The notes beneath the pieces were generated by a model. The model saw nothing but the letters and a program-made list of their open reading frames with translations, did not search any database and was not told the origin of the DNA. A stretch of DNA of 64,000 nucleotides from contig NZ_ABEA03000120.1 of NCBI RefSeq assembly GCF_000171235.2, positions 23,602-87,601 of the forward strand, in the 5' to 3' direction. Both the position numbers and the translations under genes were made by a program. Origin of the DNA: Geminisphaera colitermitum TAV2. GTDB lineage: Bacteria; Verrucomicrobiota; Verrucomicrobiia; Opitutales; Opitutaceae. Of this stretch, positions 26,894-34,327 are shown piece after piece. Each line of letters begins with the position of its first letter. Within the stretch, counting starts at the first letter, position 1.

Positions 26894-27545
26894 AAAAATC
26901 CTGTCTGGCGATGGCCGCTTCGATTTCGGGAAACACCTTCACGATCTTCGCAAAGTCTGCCGGGAAGTGCTCCCGCACCTGCCGCAATTCCAGCGGTTCA
27001 AGCAGACCGAAACTGTGACCGAAAAGCTGGTAATCGACTGGCACCGGCAACCTGCGATGCTTCATGTAAGCGAAAATCTGGCGGTCGGAGTAGTCACCCA
27101 CCGGATACAAACGGCGGCTCTTCACATCAACGCCACCACAAGCCGAAATCATCCCGCGCCGTTCAAGCGAATCGTTCTTCTTCTGACCGTAGGCAAACCA
27201 CGTCGCGCCAGTCTTCGCCCGCAAATACGCCTCCACGTCAACAATCGTGAGGTCGGGCGTCTTGGCGGACAGATCGGAGCCGGGCCTGTAGTAGTTGACC
27301 TGAAACGCCGTGCTCAGGCTCCAATGCGGAAGCCGGATAATTTCGATGCCGTAGCGCCGCTCCGCCTGCCGCAGGTAGGCATCCTGGAAGGACAGCCCCG
27401 GAACGACATACATGAAGAAGGCCGTCACCTTTTTGAAGTGACGGCAACAGAGGTCGAGCGCGACGATGCTGTCTTTCCCGGTCGAGAACCCTACGGCTGC
27501 TTGGTCGGACAGCGCCGCCGCCTGCTTGACGATGCGCGTAAGCAT
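26880..27545 (-). CDS. PAPS-reductase / DndC-like ATP pyrophosphatase-fold protein
   Basis: The 221-residue protein has the PP-loop 'VGFSTGKDSIVALDLC' (SxGKDS at residues about 20-25) of the adenine nucleotide alpha-hydrolase superfamily, plus 'YPVGDYSDRQIFAYMKHRRL' typical of PAPS reductases. The family includes sulfate-assimilation enzymes and DndC-like DNA phosphorothioation proteins. No sulfate-assimilation partners are present here, and it is coupled to ParB-like genes, so a nucleic-acid modification role is plausible. It starts 11 nt after the tRNA 3' end. Confidence 0.85.
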   Translation of the reverse strand: MLTRIVKQAAALSDQAAVGFSTGKDSIVALDLCCRHFKKVTAFFMYVVPGLSFQDAYLRQAERRYGIEIIRLPHWSLSTAFQVNYYRPGSDLSAKTPDLTIVDVEAYLRAKTGATWFAYGQKKNDSLERRGMISACGGVDVKSRRLYPVGDYSDRQIFAYMKHRRLPVPVDYQLFGHSFGLLEPLELRQVREHFPADFAKIVKVFPEIEAAIARQDFYGQG

Positions 27546-27556
27546 GGCGGCGAAAG

Positions 27557-27630
27557 TGGGAGCAGGGGAGGGAGTCGAACCCTCATCTCCACGTTATGAG
27601 CGTGGCAAGTTACCGTTACTCTACCCGGCT
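27557..27630 (-). tRNA. Phage tRNA with CAT anticodon (Met type)
   Basis: A 74-nt cloverleaf can be folded: acceptor AGCCGGG/CCCTGCT with one mismatch, D stem GAGT/ACTT, anticodon stem CCACG/CGTGG with loop CTCATAA, T arm GAGGG-TTCGACT-CCCTC, and encoded CCA after discriminator C. The anticodon CAT reads AUG (or AUA if lysidinylated). It is inside the late operon between two genes and co-directional, so it must be excised from the mRNA. Confidence 0.88.
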
Positions 27631-27638
27631 GCGAAAGA

Positions 27639-27761
27639 TCAGCCGCGAGATGCGCGGTTTGCCCGTGCGGTGTTGCGGCGCGTGCCTCGCGCGAAGGTTC
27701 GGGCCGCGCGTGCGCGACGGTCATTGCGGTTGTTTTTTGGGCGGATTGTTGCTCGTGCCAT
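27639..27761 (-). CDS. 40-residue highly basic peptide
   Basis: This short frame encodes MARATIRPKNNRNDRRARAA followed by further Arg-rich residues and a Gly end: about 14 Arg and almost no acidic residues. A good Shine-Dalgarno (GGAG) lies 10 nt before the ATG. It fits exactly between the second recombinase and the tRNA. It could bind nucleic acid; no family was recognised. Confidence 0.5.
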   Translation of the reverse strand: MARATIRPKNNRNDRRARAARTFARGTRRNTARANRASRG

Positions 27762-27809
27762 ATTGGGTGATCTCCAGTTAAAGGTTCACCCGATGCGCGA
27801 TTTCCACTG

Positions 27810-28712
27810 CTACGAGCCGCAGGGAAGTGCCAGACGGCGTGGCGGCGAGAAAAACGCCTCCGCCTCCGCGCGTGTTGCCACGCCATCGTAATGCTTCGCG
27901 AGCAGCCTCAGCGAGCAATGCCCCATTACCTTTACAGCTGGGCCGGGGTCGCCACGCAGCGCAACGAAGTATGTGGCGAAGGTGTGGCGAAGAATGTCAT
28001 GACCAAGTGTTACGCTTGCCCGCATTGCCGCCTCGCGTCGCTCGTGAATCCAGCGAGGGACATTAAGCGATTCGGGAGCCTTGCCTTTGGACAAACGCGG
28101 AATGATTTCGCCGCTGTCGCGCTGATAGAGCGCCAGTTGCGCCCAAAGGATTGTCGGCACGCCTTCGATGATGCGCTTGTATCCAGTTTTCGCCACATCA
28201 GGAGGAAGCATGATGTAGCGTTCCTTCACATGGATGTAATCCCATCGCATCCGGCAAACTTCGTAGGGCCGGATGCCAGCGAAGAGGGCAAGGGCGAACG
28301 CCGGGCGGTATGCCTCCGAGGTGGCGAGATAGAAGGCGTGTGCTTCGTGAGGTTTGAAGAAGCAAACTCTATCTCCTTTGTCACGCGGCAGACGAGGCAA
28401 TACGGGCTTCCCCCACTCAGCATCAACATCCAGCTTAATCAGCCTCTCTGACCTTGCCCATCGAAGCAACGTAAGCAACTCCTCTGCGAAGCGGCGGCTC
28501 TTTTTCTCGGCAATTTCGCGAACGTCATCGCGGGTAAAGCTGTCGGCTTCACGATCTGCCTCTGCCATCTCTTTCTGTATCCGCTTCGAGAAAACATCGT
28601 AATTGACGAGCGTCATCCCGCGCAAGTCCAGGTCATTGCGGCTCTTGATAAACAGGGGGAGAATTTCGCCAAGCGTCTTGCGTTTTTTTTGGAAAAACGG
28701 GAACGAAATCAT
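27810..28712 (-). CDS. Second tyrosine recombinase
   Basis: The 300-residue protein has a full catalytic set: Arg in 'ALFAGIRPYEVCRMRW', Lys in 'DVAKTGYKRI', HxxR in 'LGHDILRHTFATYF', His in 'VMGHCSLRLLAKHY' with the Tyr nucleophile in that last segment. It lies at the head of the late operon, 20 kb from the integrase at attR, and next to the phage tRNA. It could resolve multimers, invert DNA or be an integrase of another element. It overlaps the ASCH gene by ATGA. Confidence 0.88.
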   Translation of the reverse strand: MISFPFFQKKRKTLGEILPLFIKSRNDLDLRGMTLVNYDVFSKRIQKEMAEADREADSFTRDDVREIAEKKSRRFAEELLTLLRWARSERLIKLDVDAEWGKPVLPRLPRDKGDRVCFFKPHEAHAFYLATSEAYRPAFALALFAGIRPYEVCRMRWDYIHVKERYIMLPPDVAKTGYKRIIEGVPTILWAQLALYQRDSGEIIPRLSKGKAPESLNVPRWIHERREAAMRASVTLGHDILRHTFATYFVALRGDPGPAVKVMGHCSLRLLAKHYDGVATRAEAEAFFSPPRRLALPCGS

Positions 28713-29203
28713 TTTTCCGCCTCCACTCTGAAGATGCCCAATTTGCCTTTCAGCGGAACGAAGGGCAACGGCCTCGCATTCCGCAACACATAGCCGAACG
28801 GTCCATCAAACCACGGCGACGGGTGCGAGGTCACGCAATCGACAATTTCAGCAACGCCAACGATGCCGCCTAGCGGCGCGTGTTCTTCGCTCAAGTCTTG
28901 AGGGTATGGCCTGCCAAGGGCAGAGCCAATAAACTCCTCGTCCTCAATGTGAATCGGGTAAGGGTTCAGCCCAGAGTGAATCAGGACAGGGCCGCGGTAG
29001 TTCGTGCGCCGGGTTCGGTTTTCAACGTCCTTGAAACCATGCACAATGAGGAAAGACCACGGCTGACGGATCGAGAGAGCAACGCGCGGCAAGTCTGGAT
29101 GCTGCCGGAATAGTGCTGACAGCGTGCTGACACCAGACGGGCGGAGGGTGTCCAGCCTGTCGAGCGGATGAGGGGACGGGAGGGGGGATGGTGATATGTG
29201 CAT
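28709..29203 (-). CDS. ASCH-domain protein, first gene of the leftward late operon
   Basis: The 164-residue protein has the ASCH core 'ALSIRQPWSFLIVHGFKDVE', then 'NYRGPVLIHSG' and a late 'IVGVAEIVDC' strand. ASCH proteins bind RNA and often occur in phages. The 13-nt motif CCGCAAACGACCA lies 3 nt before the ATG. A function in regulating late expression is possible. Confidence 0.8.
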   Translation of the reverse strand: MHISPSPLPSPHPLDRLDTLRPSGVSTLSALFRQHPDLPRVALSIRQPWSFLIVHGFKDVENRTRRTNYRGPVLIHSGLNPYPIHIEDEEFIGSALGRPYPQDLSEEHAPLGGIVGVAEIVDCVTSHPSPWFDGPFGYVLRNARPLPFVPLKGKLGIFRVEAEK

Positions 29204-29430
29204 GTTTGGTCGTTTGCGGAGCGCAGCAGGCCTGCTTTTTCTGCTTCATTGAAGAAAAAACGGATGCGTTTAAACGGCTCAAGGTATCAAAATGATACTT
29301 TAAGTTATTGAGCATCAGCACCTCATTCCGAGGGAAGAAATTTTTCCTTCACAAAGTGTCAAAATGATACATTGTGAAATTCAGCAGAGGCATTCCGCCA
29401 AAGCAAAAAACCGCAAACGACCATCAGCCA
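29204..29430. promoter_or_regulatory. Divergent control region with two GTATCA-AAA-TGATAC operators
   Basis: This region lies between the leftward late operon and the rightward AAA+ block. It holds a perfect palindrome GTATCAAAATGATAC at 29284-29298, a near copy GTGTCAAAATGATAC at 29356-29370, a GTTTAAAC site (29268) and one copy of the 13-nt leader motif facing each direction (29207-29219 and 29411-29423). The two 15-bp sites, 72 bp apart, look like operators of one dimeric regulator. Confidence 0.65.
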
Positions 29431-29745
29431 ATGAAACTGTCTATTACTCTGTATCAGGAGCCGCCTCGCAGCGGATTCTACAAGGCCAACATCTTTGGCC
29501 GCGTCGCAACCTTTGGCTCTCGCCAGCAAGGAATTGACGCGCTCATGGCCATGAGATTTCCGCTCTCAATCGAAGGGCGAATAGAGGAAGGAAGCTTCGG
29601 CGAAATCGTCGTCGTTGACACGCCACCATCCGGGCACGGCTTGCTGACTGGCGGCGAGCTGGCGACCGCCATGAGATTCGGGCAGGACTGCTTTGGCGGA
29701 GGACATCCGGGGCAGATCGAGCGGATCAACTGTCAGGGCGTCTGA
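29431..29745 (+). CDS. Small phage protein, first gene of the rightward block
   Basis: The 104-residue protein (MKLSITLYQEPPRSGFYKAN) was not recognised. The ATG at 29431 was chosen because the 13-nt leader motif lies 7 nt upstream; an in-frame ATG at 29374 would translate through the motif. A C-terminal CFGGGHPGQIERINC contains two Cys and one His. Confidence 0.6.
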   Translation: MKLSITLYQEPPRSGFYKANIFGRVATFGSRQQGIDALMAMRFPLSIEGRIEEGSFGEIVVVDTPPSGHGLLTGGELATAMRFGQDCFGGGHPGQIERINCQGV

Positions 29746-29792
29746 TGGTAGTTCCAGCACTGACGAGACCAATTTCACGCAAACGACCAACG

Positions 29793-30830
29793 ATGCAATC
29801 CACCAAAAACCACCTCTCCACACCAATGAGCAAGAACCAAATCTTTGCTCTCATTGATGCCTATTTTGACGAGGGAAACGCAAACATCACTTTCACCACT
29901 GATGCTGACGACGTTCGCCGCCACGTGACGAAGGAAATCGAAGCATTGGGATTCCTCACGAAAGCAATGGAGCACGTCAGCGGGGCCATTGGCCTCATCC
30001 AAAAGTCAGCCGCCAACGCCGAAAGCCTTGCCAAAGCCGCCGCTGACCTAGCCGCTCGCAAGTCAGGCGGAACCTTCACCGTCGAGATCAAGTCCGCCGA
30101 TAAGCCGACCGTGAAGGTCGAGAATCCGCACAAGCAGTTTGCCGACCTCCTCACCATCATCGCCGCTGGCTGCAACGCATACCTCGCCGGGCCTGCTGGT
30201 AGTGGCAAAACAACTGCCGCCGAACAGGTCGCGGGTGCGCTCAAGCTGCCGTTTCACTTCACCGGAGCGGTCGCGACAGAATGGCAGTTGACCGGATTCG
30301 TTGACGCGGGCGGCAAGTATCACTCCACGCCATTCCGCAAATGGACAGAAGAGGGCGGCGTTTTCCTTTGGGATGAAATCGACGCCAGCGATGCGCGCGC
30401 CCTGCTTCGCTTCAACGCTGCGCTTGCGAACGGCATCTGCGAGTTTCCAGACGGCAAAATCGTCCGCCTGCATGAGACGTGCGTTGCGATTGCCGCCGCC
30501 AACACCTACGGGCAGGGTGCGGATCGGCAATATGTTGGCCGCAATCAGTTGGACACCGCCTCGCTGGATCGCTTCGTTTTTCTCGGATGGAAATATGACG
30601 AGGAATTAGAAACGCGCATCGCCGGAAATCTCGAATGGACGCGCCGCGTGCAAGCCATCCGCCGCGCGGTCGAGTCCATGAAGGTTCGGGCCGTCGTCTC
30701 GCCTCGCGCCAGCATCTACGGTGCGCGCCTCCTCGCGCAAGGCATGGATGCCGCCACCGCCGAAACGCTCACGGTCTGGAAGGGAATGGACGCCGCCACG
30801 GTCGCGAAAGTTAAAGCTCAAATCCGCTGA
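29793..30830 (+). CDS. AAA+ ATPase, MoxR/CobS-like
   Basis: The 345-residue protein has Walker A 'GPAGSGKTTAAEQVAGAL', Walker B 'GGVFLWDEIDASDARALLRF', sensor-1 'VAIAAANTYG' and an arginine-finger region 'LDRFVFLGW', as in CobS/MoxR AAA+ proteins. These remodel partners often supplied by the neighbouring gene. The start at 29793 follows the leader motif by 3 nt; 29826 is an alternative. The next gene starts 3 nt after its stop. Confidence 0.88.
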   Translation: MQSTKNHLSTPMSKNQIFALIDAYFDEGNANITFTTDADDVRRHVTKEIEALGFLTKAMEHVSGAIGLIQKSAANAESLAKAAADLAARKSGGTFTVEIKSADKPTVKVENPHKQFADLLTIIAAGCNAYLAGPAGSGKTTAAEQVAGALKLPFHFTGAVATEWQLTGFVDAGGKYHSTPFRKWTEEGGVFLWDEIDASDARALLRFNAALANGICEFPDGKIVRLHETCVAIAAANTYGQGADRQYVGRNQLDTASLDRFVFLGWKYDEELETRIAGNLEWTRRVQAIRRAVESMKVRAVVSPRASIYGARLLAQGMDAATAETLTVWKGMDAATVAKVKAQIR

Positions 30831-30833
30831 ATC

Positions 30834-31625
30834 ATGACAACGCACTTTGACAATTTTTCCGACTTCCTCACTTACGCGGAGCAAACCAGCTCTTGGAACA
30901 ATCGCCTCTCGTCTCGCAGCACAAAGGATACCAAGTGGTTTGGCACGTCGTCATTTGGTGCCGCAATGGACCTCGCCCGCAACGGATGGGGGGATGGGCG
31001 TGATTCCGTAGAAAAGACGCGCGCGCACTTCGCCAGCGTGATCGGCTCACGCGCTCGCCGGAAAATACTCACTCATGGCGTCCAAGGCCACATGCCGGAC
31101 GTTGGTGCATACCTCGCCGGGGAAGTTGAGAGCATGTTTTCAACTCAAACCATTGAGGACGATAGCACTGGTCGAATTATCCGTATGGTAGTTAACGGCA
31201 CCGCCTCCGGAGGAATTGACGCCGAGGCAATCATGTCGCGCGGCGCGCTAATTGTCGCATTGATCGACGCACTGGAATCGTCCGCCTTCAGCGTCGAACT
31301 AACGATGGTTTTTCACGGCAACTGCGGCGGCGCAGATACAATGCAAACCATCCTCGCCAAGCGCGCGGGCGAACCGGTCGAGATTGACCGGCTGGCATTT
31401 TGCGTTGCCCACCCGTCGATGTTTCGCCGCCTGATTTTCTCCTGTTGGGAGCAAGACCACCACTACATGCAGGTAAATGGGTCTAGCTATGGCATGTGCG
31501 CCGAAGCCGAAGATGGGGGAGACATCTACCTGCCAAGCTCCGATCTCCGCGTCATTACCGATGGAGACGCCGTCCAATGGGTGCGTAACCATCTCGCGCC
31601 GCTCGGCATCACTTTCGACGAGTGA
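30834..31625 (+). CDS. Partner protein of the AAA+ ATPase (DUF7192/CobT-like position)
   Basis: The 263-residue protein has 'FGTSSFGAAMDLARNGWGDG' at the N-terminus and 'ALIVALIDALESSAFSVELT' in the middle, recalling domains found beside CobS-like ATPases in phages. No metal-ion-dependent adhesion motif was confirmed. Tight spacing with the ATPase gene argues for a two-protein machine. Confidence 0.65.
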   Translation: MTTHFDNFSDFLTYAEQTSSWNNRLSSRSTKDTKWFGTSSFGAAMDLARNGWGDGRDSVEKTRAHFASVIGSRARRKILTHGVQGHMPDVGAYLAGEVESMFSTQTIEDDSTGRIIRMVVNGTASGGIDAEAIMSRGALIVALIDALESSAFSVELTMVFHGNCGGADTMQTILAKRAGEPVEIDRLAFCVAHPSMFRRLIFSCWEQDHHYMQVNGSSYGMCAEAEDGGDIYLPSSDLRVITDGDAVQWVRNHLAPLGITFDE

Positions 31626-31672
31626 GCGCAAGCCGCTCGTCACAACAAAAACCGCAAACGACCAAAAACATC

Positions 31673-32332
31673 ATGGGCAAAATTACCATAACATCAAAGC
31701 GAAGGGGAGCCACTGGCACGGCTTCGCCGTCCGCTGACCCCAAAGACCGCGAAGCATACTTGATGCGCGCGGCTGAATTGCTGCGCGAAGACTTCCGCGC
31801 TGCCGGTTCTGACATTCCGCCTGTCCGCCTCTCCGTTGGCTTTCCAAAGCGCGGCGGCAAATCGGCCATTGGCTCATGCTGGAAGCGCGAAGCGAGCAAG
31901 GATGGTGCTTTTCAAATTTTCATTTCTCCGGTCTTGGAGGACTCCATTGAGGCGCTGGCCGCGCTCGCACACGAGCTTTGCCACGCCTGCACGGATTGCA
32001 CCGGCCACGGCTCCGATTTTGGCCGCATCGCGCGCGCCATCGGCCTTGAGGGAAAGCTGACCGCAACCTACGCCGGGCCAAAGCTGACAGCGCGTTTAAA
32101 CGCTCTGATCGAGGGTGAGCTTGGCAAGTATCCGCACGCCGCGCTCACGCCGGAACAGTCGGGCGTGAAGAAACAGGGCACACGCCTCGTCAAGTGTGTG
32201 TGCGAAGAAAGCGGATACACCGTCCGCACAACGCGCCAGTGGCTCGTTCAATACGGACCGCCAATCTCGCCAGCGTCGAAAAAGCCGATGAAGGTCGAAG
32301 GCGTTGACGCGCTGGAAGGGGGTGCGGAATGA
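31673..32332 (+). CDS. SprT-like zinc metalloprotease
   Basis: The 219-residue protein has the HExxH motif in 'LAALAHELCHACTDCTGHG' and a later His, and a possible zinc-ribbon remnant 'VKCVCEESGYTVRTTRQW' at the C-terminus. SprT-like proteins cleave DNA-bound proteins. The leader motif lies 8 nt before the ATG at 31673; the frame start at 31622 would translate the motif. A GTTTAAAC site (32094) is read as Leu-Asn. Confidence 0.78.
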   Translation: MGKITITSKRRGATGTASPSADPKDREAYLMRAAELLREDFRAAGSDIPPVRLSVGFPKRGGKSAIGSCWKREASKDGAFQIFISPVLEDSIEALAALAHELCHACTDCTGHGSDFGRIARAIGLEGKLTATYAGPKLTARLNALIEGELGKYPHAALTPEQSGVKKQGTRLVKCVCEESGYTVRTTRQWLVQYGPPISPASKKPMKVEGVDALEGGAE

Positions 32333-32766
32333 GCGCAGAGGCAATTCCTTCGCCCGGCGACCATGTGCAAGGCACACACCTGCTTGGCGCGACCTATACC
32401 GGGGTCATTCGCAGTCGCCGCCCCCATACTATCGACCGAGACACAACGATTTTTGAGATACTCTTCGATAAGCCAACCGAACTCGGGAAAAATGACGTGC
32501 GTGAATCAATTATCGTCAGCGCGACACCACCAACTTTCCATGGCGACACACAGTGGCAGGATGGGCATGGTGGATGGTTTCGTGTCATAGGACAGCACGG
32601 CCTCGCCGATGAACTGCGAAACCGGTTCGCACATTTTTACAAGCAGACGGACGGCACATATCGCTTTCCAAACTCCTGCGAGGGCGACCTTTTAAAAATG
32701 ACTGCTCGGCTTCTCGGGATTCTGCCAAGCGCACCTTCGTCGCCGCATATCACACATGACAATTGA
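32329..32766 (+). CDS. Phage protein of unknown function
   Basis: The 145-residue protein (MSAEAIPSPGDHVQGTHLLG) overlaps the protease gene by ATGA and the next gene by 11 nt. No motif was recognised, but the chain of overlaps supports it as part of the rightward operon. Confidence 0.6.
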   Translation: MSAEAIPSPGDHVQGTHLLGATYTGVIRSRRPHTIDRDTTIFEILFDKPTELGKNDVRESIIVSATPPTFHGDTQWQDGHGGWFRVIGQHGLADELRNRFAHFYKQTDGTYRFPNSCEGDLLKMTARLLGILPSAPSSPHITHDN

Positions 32767-33061
32767 CGCCATGAATCAGATCGACACAACGGGCTCCATG
32801 CCCAAAATCGCCGATACGTTGACCAACATCGAAAAACTCAAAATCCTTTGCGACCGCGAAGGATGGACCTCAACCGACGACGCCGGACCAAACATCGGCA
32901 TCACGCCCAGCACACTACGCAGCTACTTCAACGGCAACCGCAATCCAGGGAAGTTCACCGCCCTCTACATCGACAACCTCGTGCAAAGCTACGAGGCAGA
33001 GGGCCGAAAGGGGCTCCGCAAATTCGTGAAAGGTGCGGCCAAGATACTGACAGAATCCTGA
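32756..33061 (+). CDS. Small helix-turn-helix-like protein ending the rightward operon
   Basis: The 101-residue protein has 'NIGITPSTLRSYFNGNRNPG', which looks like a helix-turn-helix recognition region. It is the last gene before an intrinsic terminator. It could bind the GTATCA operators of its own operon. A shorter start at 32771 (MNQIDTT) is possible. Confidence 0.6.
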   Translation: MTIDAMNQIDTTGSMPKIADTLTNIEKLKILCDREGWTSTDDAGPNIGITPSTLRSYFNGNRNPGKFTALYIDNLVQSYEAEGRKGLRKFVKGAAKILTES

Positions 33062-33083
33062 TCACACCTCCACCAAGACTCAC

Positions 33084-33115
33084 GCCCGACTCTCATCATG
33101 GGGTCGGGCTTTTTT
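33084..33115 (+). terminator. Intrinsic terminator of the rightward operon
   Basis: GCCCGAC pairs with GTCGGGC around a 12-nt loop and is followed by TTTTTTG. It closes the rightward block about 22 nt after the last stop codon. Confidence 0.88.
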
Positions 33116-33407
33116 GCGGCCTGATTTCAACCTCGTGAGTGTAACATGCGCGCGAACGTCACACACAGGAGAGGCGGTTGCTGCCGCGGAACCACAACAA
33201 CAATGGGCCGGGCAAAAAGATTCCTTGCCGGGGGTGGTATGAACCCCGCTGATGGCTGTATCAGTTCGCCCGATACGTAATCATTAGCCCTTCGACTAAC
33301 TGCCGCGCGCTGCGACTGTAGGCTTGACGGATTTCCGGCGTATCCCCCATTAGAATACTTGCCGCGTGCGCCGCGACGTTTGGCATTCGATCCTAAATCC
33401 ATCCTCT
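33116..33407. other. Intergenic region between convergent operons, no supported gene
   Basis: The region is 292 nt long. A weak stem around 33204-33231 (CCGGGCAAAAAG...CTTGCCGG) could terminate leftward transcripts of the early operon. A 91-codon leftward frame exists but has no recognisable features and covers that stem, so I do not call it. Confidence 0.5.
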
Positions 33408-34118
33408 TCAGTTACGCGATGGATCAGACGGTGGCGTGATCCCCTCCACGTTCGCCTTCGCGCGATGGACCTTCCGCATCAGGCTTCGCGTCTTCTCGCT
33501 GCGTCCGCCTCGTGCCGCGATGCCAAAGCGGTCGCGAAACTGGCAGGCGTAGCGGGAAAGGATCGTGTCCGTGCAGCCAAGGCGCTTCGACAGTTGGTGC
33601 ATGGAGATGCCGTCGAGCGCGTCAGGCTTGAGAACCCATAGCGCCGCGATGGTGCGCAGGCCAACGGTGCGCGCGTCGGGCGGCTTCGGATGCGGGGTGC
33701 CCGCTGACAGGTCTGGCATCGTAAGCATGTGGCAGAACTCGCCGAGGCCATGCGCGAGGCTGGCGAAGTTCTCGCCGCCGTCCGGTTGTTGCGCAGCGCC
33801 CTCCGCTTCCTCCACGGCATCGTAATCGAAATCGACGTAATCGTGAGCGTGGCGGATCGGATGCAGTTCACGAGGGGCAGGGCAGTGGAGGGGCGCGTGT
33901 TGCTTTTTGTCGCTTCGCGTCGCTTTCTGTCGCTTCGTTATTTTTTTTCCGGTAGCCCGAAAATCGGGATGCGCAGTGAGCCAGGCACGCGCATCGGCCA
34001 GCGTGAACCGGCCTGCGAAGGCTGGCGCGAAACCGGCCTGCTGCATCCGATGGACGTAATGACGCGACCTGCCGAGCGCGGCGGCGAGTTCCTTGCGAGA
34101 GAGAAGACGATCGCTCAC
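33408..34118 (-). CDS. Phage DNA-binding protein with two helix-turn-helix regions
   Basis: The 236-residue protein has an N-terminal 'LSRKELAAALGRSRHYVHRM' helix-turn-helix and a C-terminal 'MHQLSKRLGCTDTILSRYA' region. A basic linker (ITKRQKATRSDKKQ) lies between. As the last gene of the leftward early operon it may be a late activator. It overlaps the next gene by ATGA. Confidence 0.65.
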   Translation of the reverse strand: MSDRLLSRKELAAALGRSRHYVHRMQQAGFAPAFAGRFTLADARAWLTAHPDFRATGKKITKRQKATRSDKKQHAPLHCPAPRELHPIRHAHDYVDFDYDAVEEAEGAAQQPDGGENFASLAHGLGEFCHMLTMPDLSAGTPHPKPPDARTVGLRTIAALWVLKPDALDGISMHQLSKRLGCTDTILSRYACQFRDRFGIAARGGRSEKTRSLMRKVHRAKANVEGITPPSDPSRN

Positions 34119-34327
34119 TGCGATCCTCTCCTTCCATTCTCGACACGCACGCAGCCGCGAATGCCTGCCGCTTTAAGCCATGCCTTGGCCCAATTGGTCT
34201 TTGTGTGGCAATCGGTGCAGACCATGCCGCCGATCTCGGAGTCGGGCCATGTTCCGGCGTCGGACATGCAGCAGGCGCAAAGGTAAACGAGCTTCCCGGA
34301 TGCTGTTTGGACAGGTGGCGTGGTCAT
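34115..34327 (-). CDS. Small zinc-finger-like protein
   Basis: The 70-residue protein has two Cys pairs, CACC at residues 17-20 and 'CTDC' near 37-40, likely one zinc site. It lies between the DnaC-like and HTH genes with ATGA overlaps on both sides. Confidence 0.6.
   Translation of the reverse strand: MTTPPVQTASGKLVYLCACCMSDAGTWPDSEIGGMVCTDCHTKTNWAKAWLKAAGIRGCVRVENGRRGSQ

Noticed and set aside
26880..27545. Sulfate assimilation enzyme CysH
   Set aside because: The gene is inside a phage late operon, coupled to ParB-like genes, with no other assimilation genes nearby, so the metabolic role is less likely than nucleic-acid modification.
33190..33300. tRNA-like sequence (GGTTCATACC) on the minus strand
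   Set aside because: A T-arm-like stretch exists, but no acceptor or anticodon stem can be formed.
33127..33402. 91-codon leftward open frame between the convergent operons
   Set aside because: No recognisable motif or good ribosome-binding site, and it covers a probable terminator stem.
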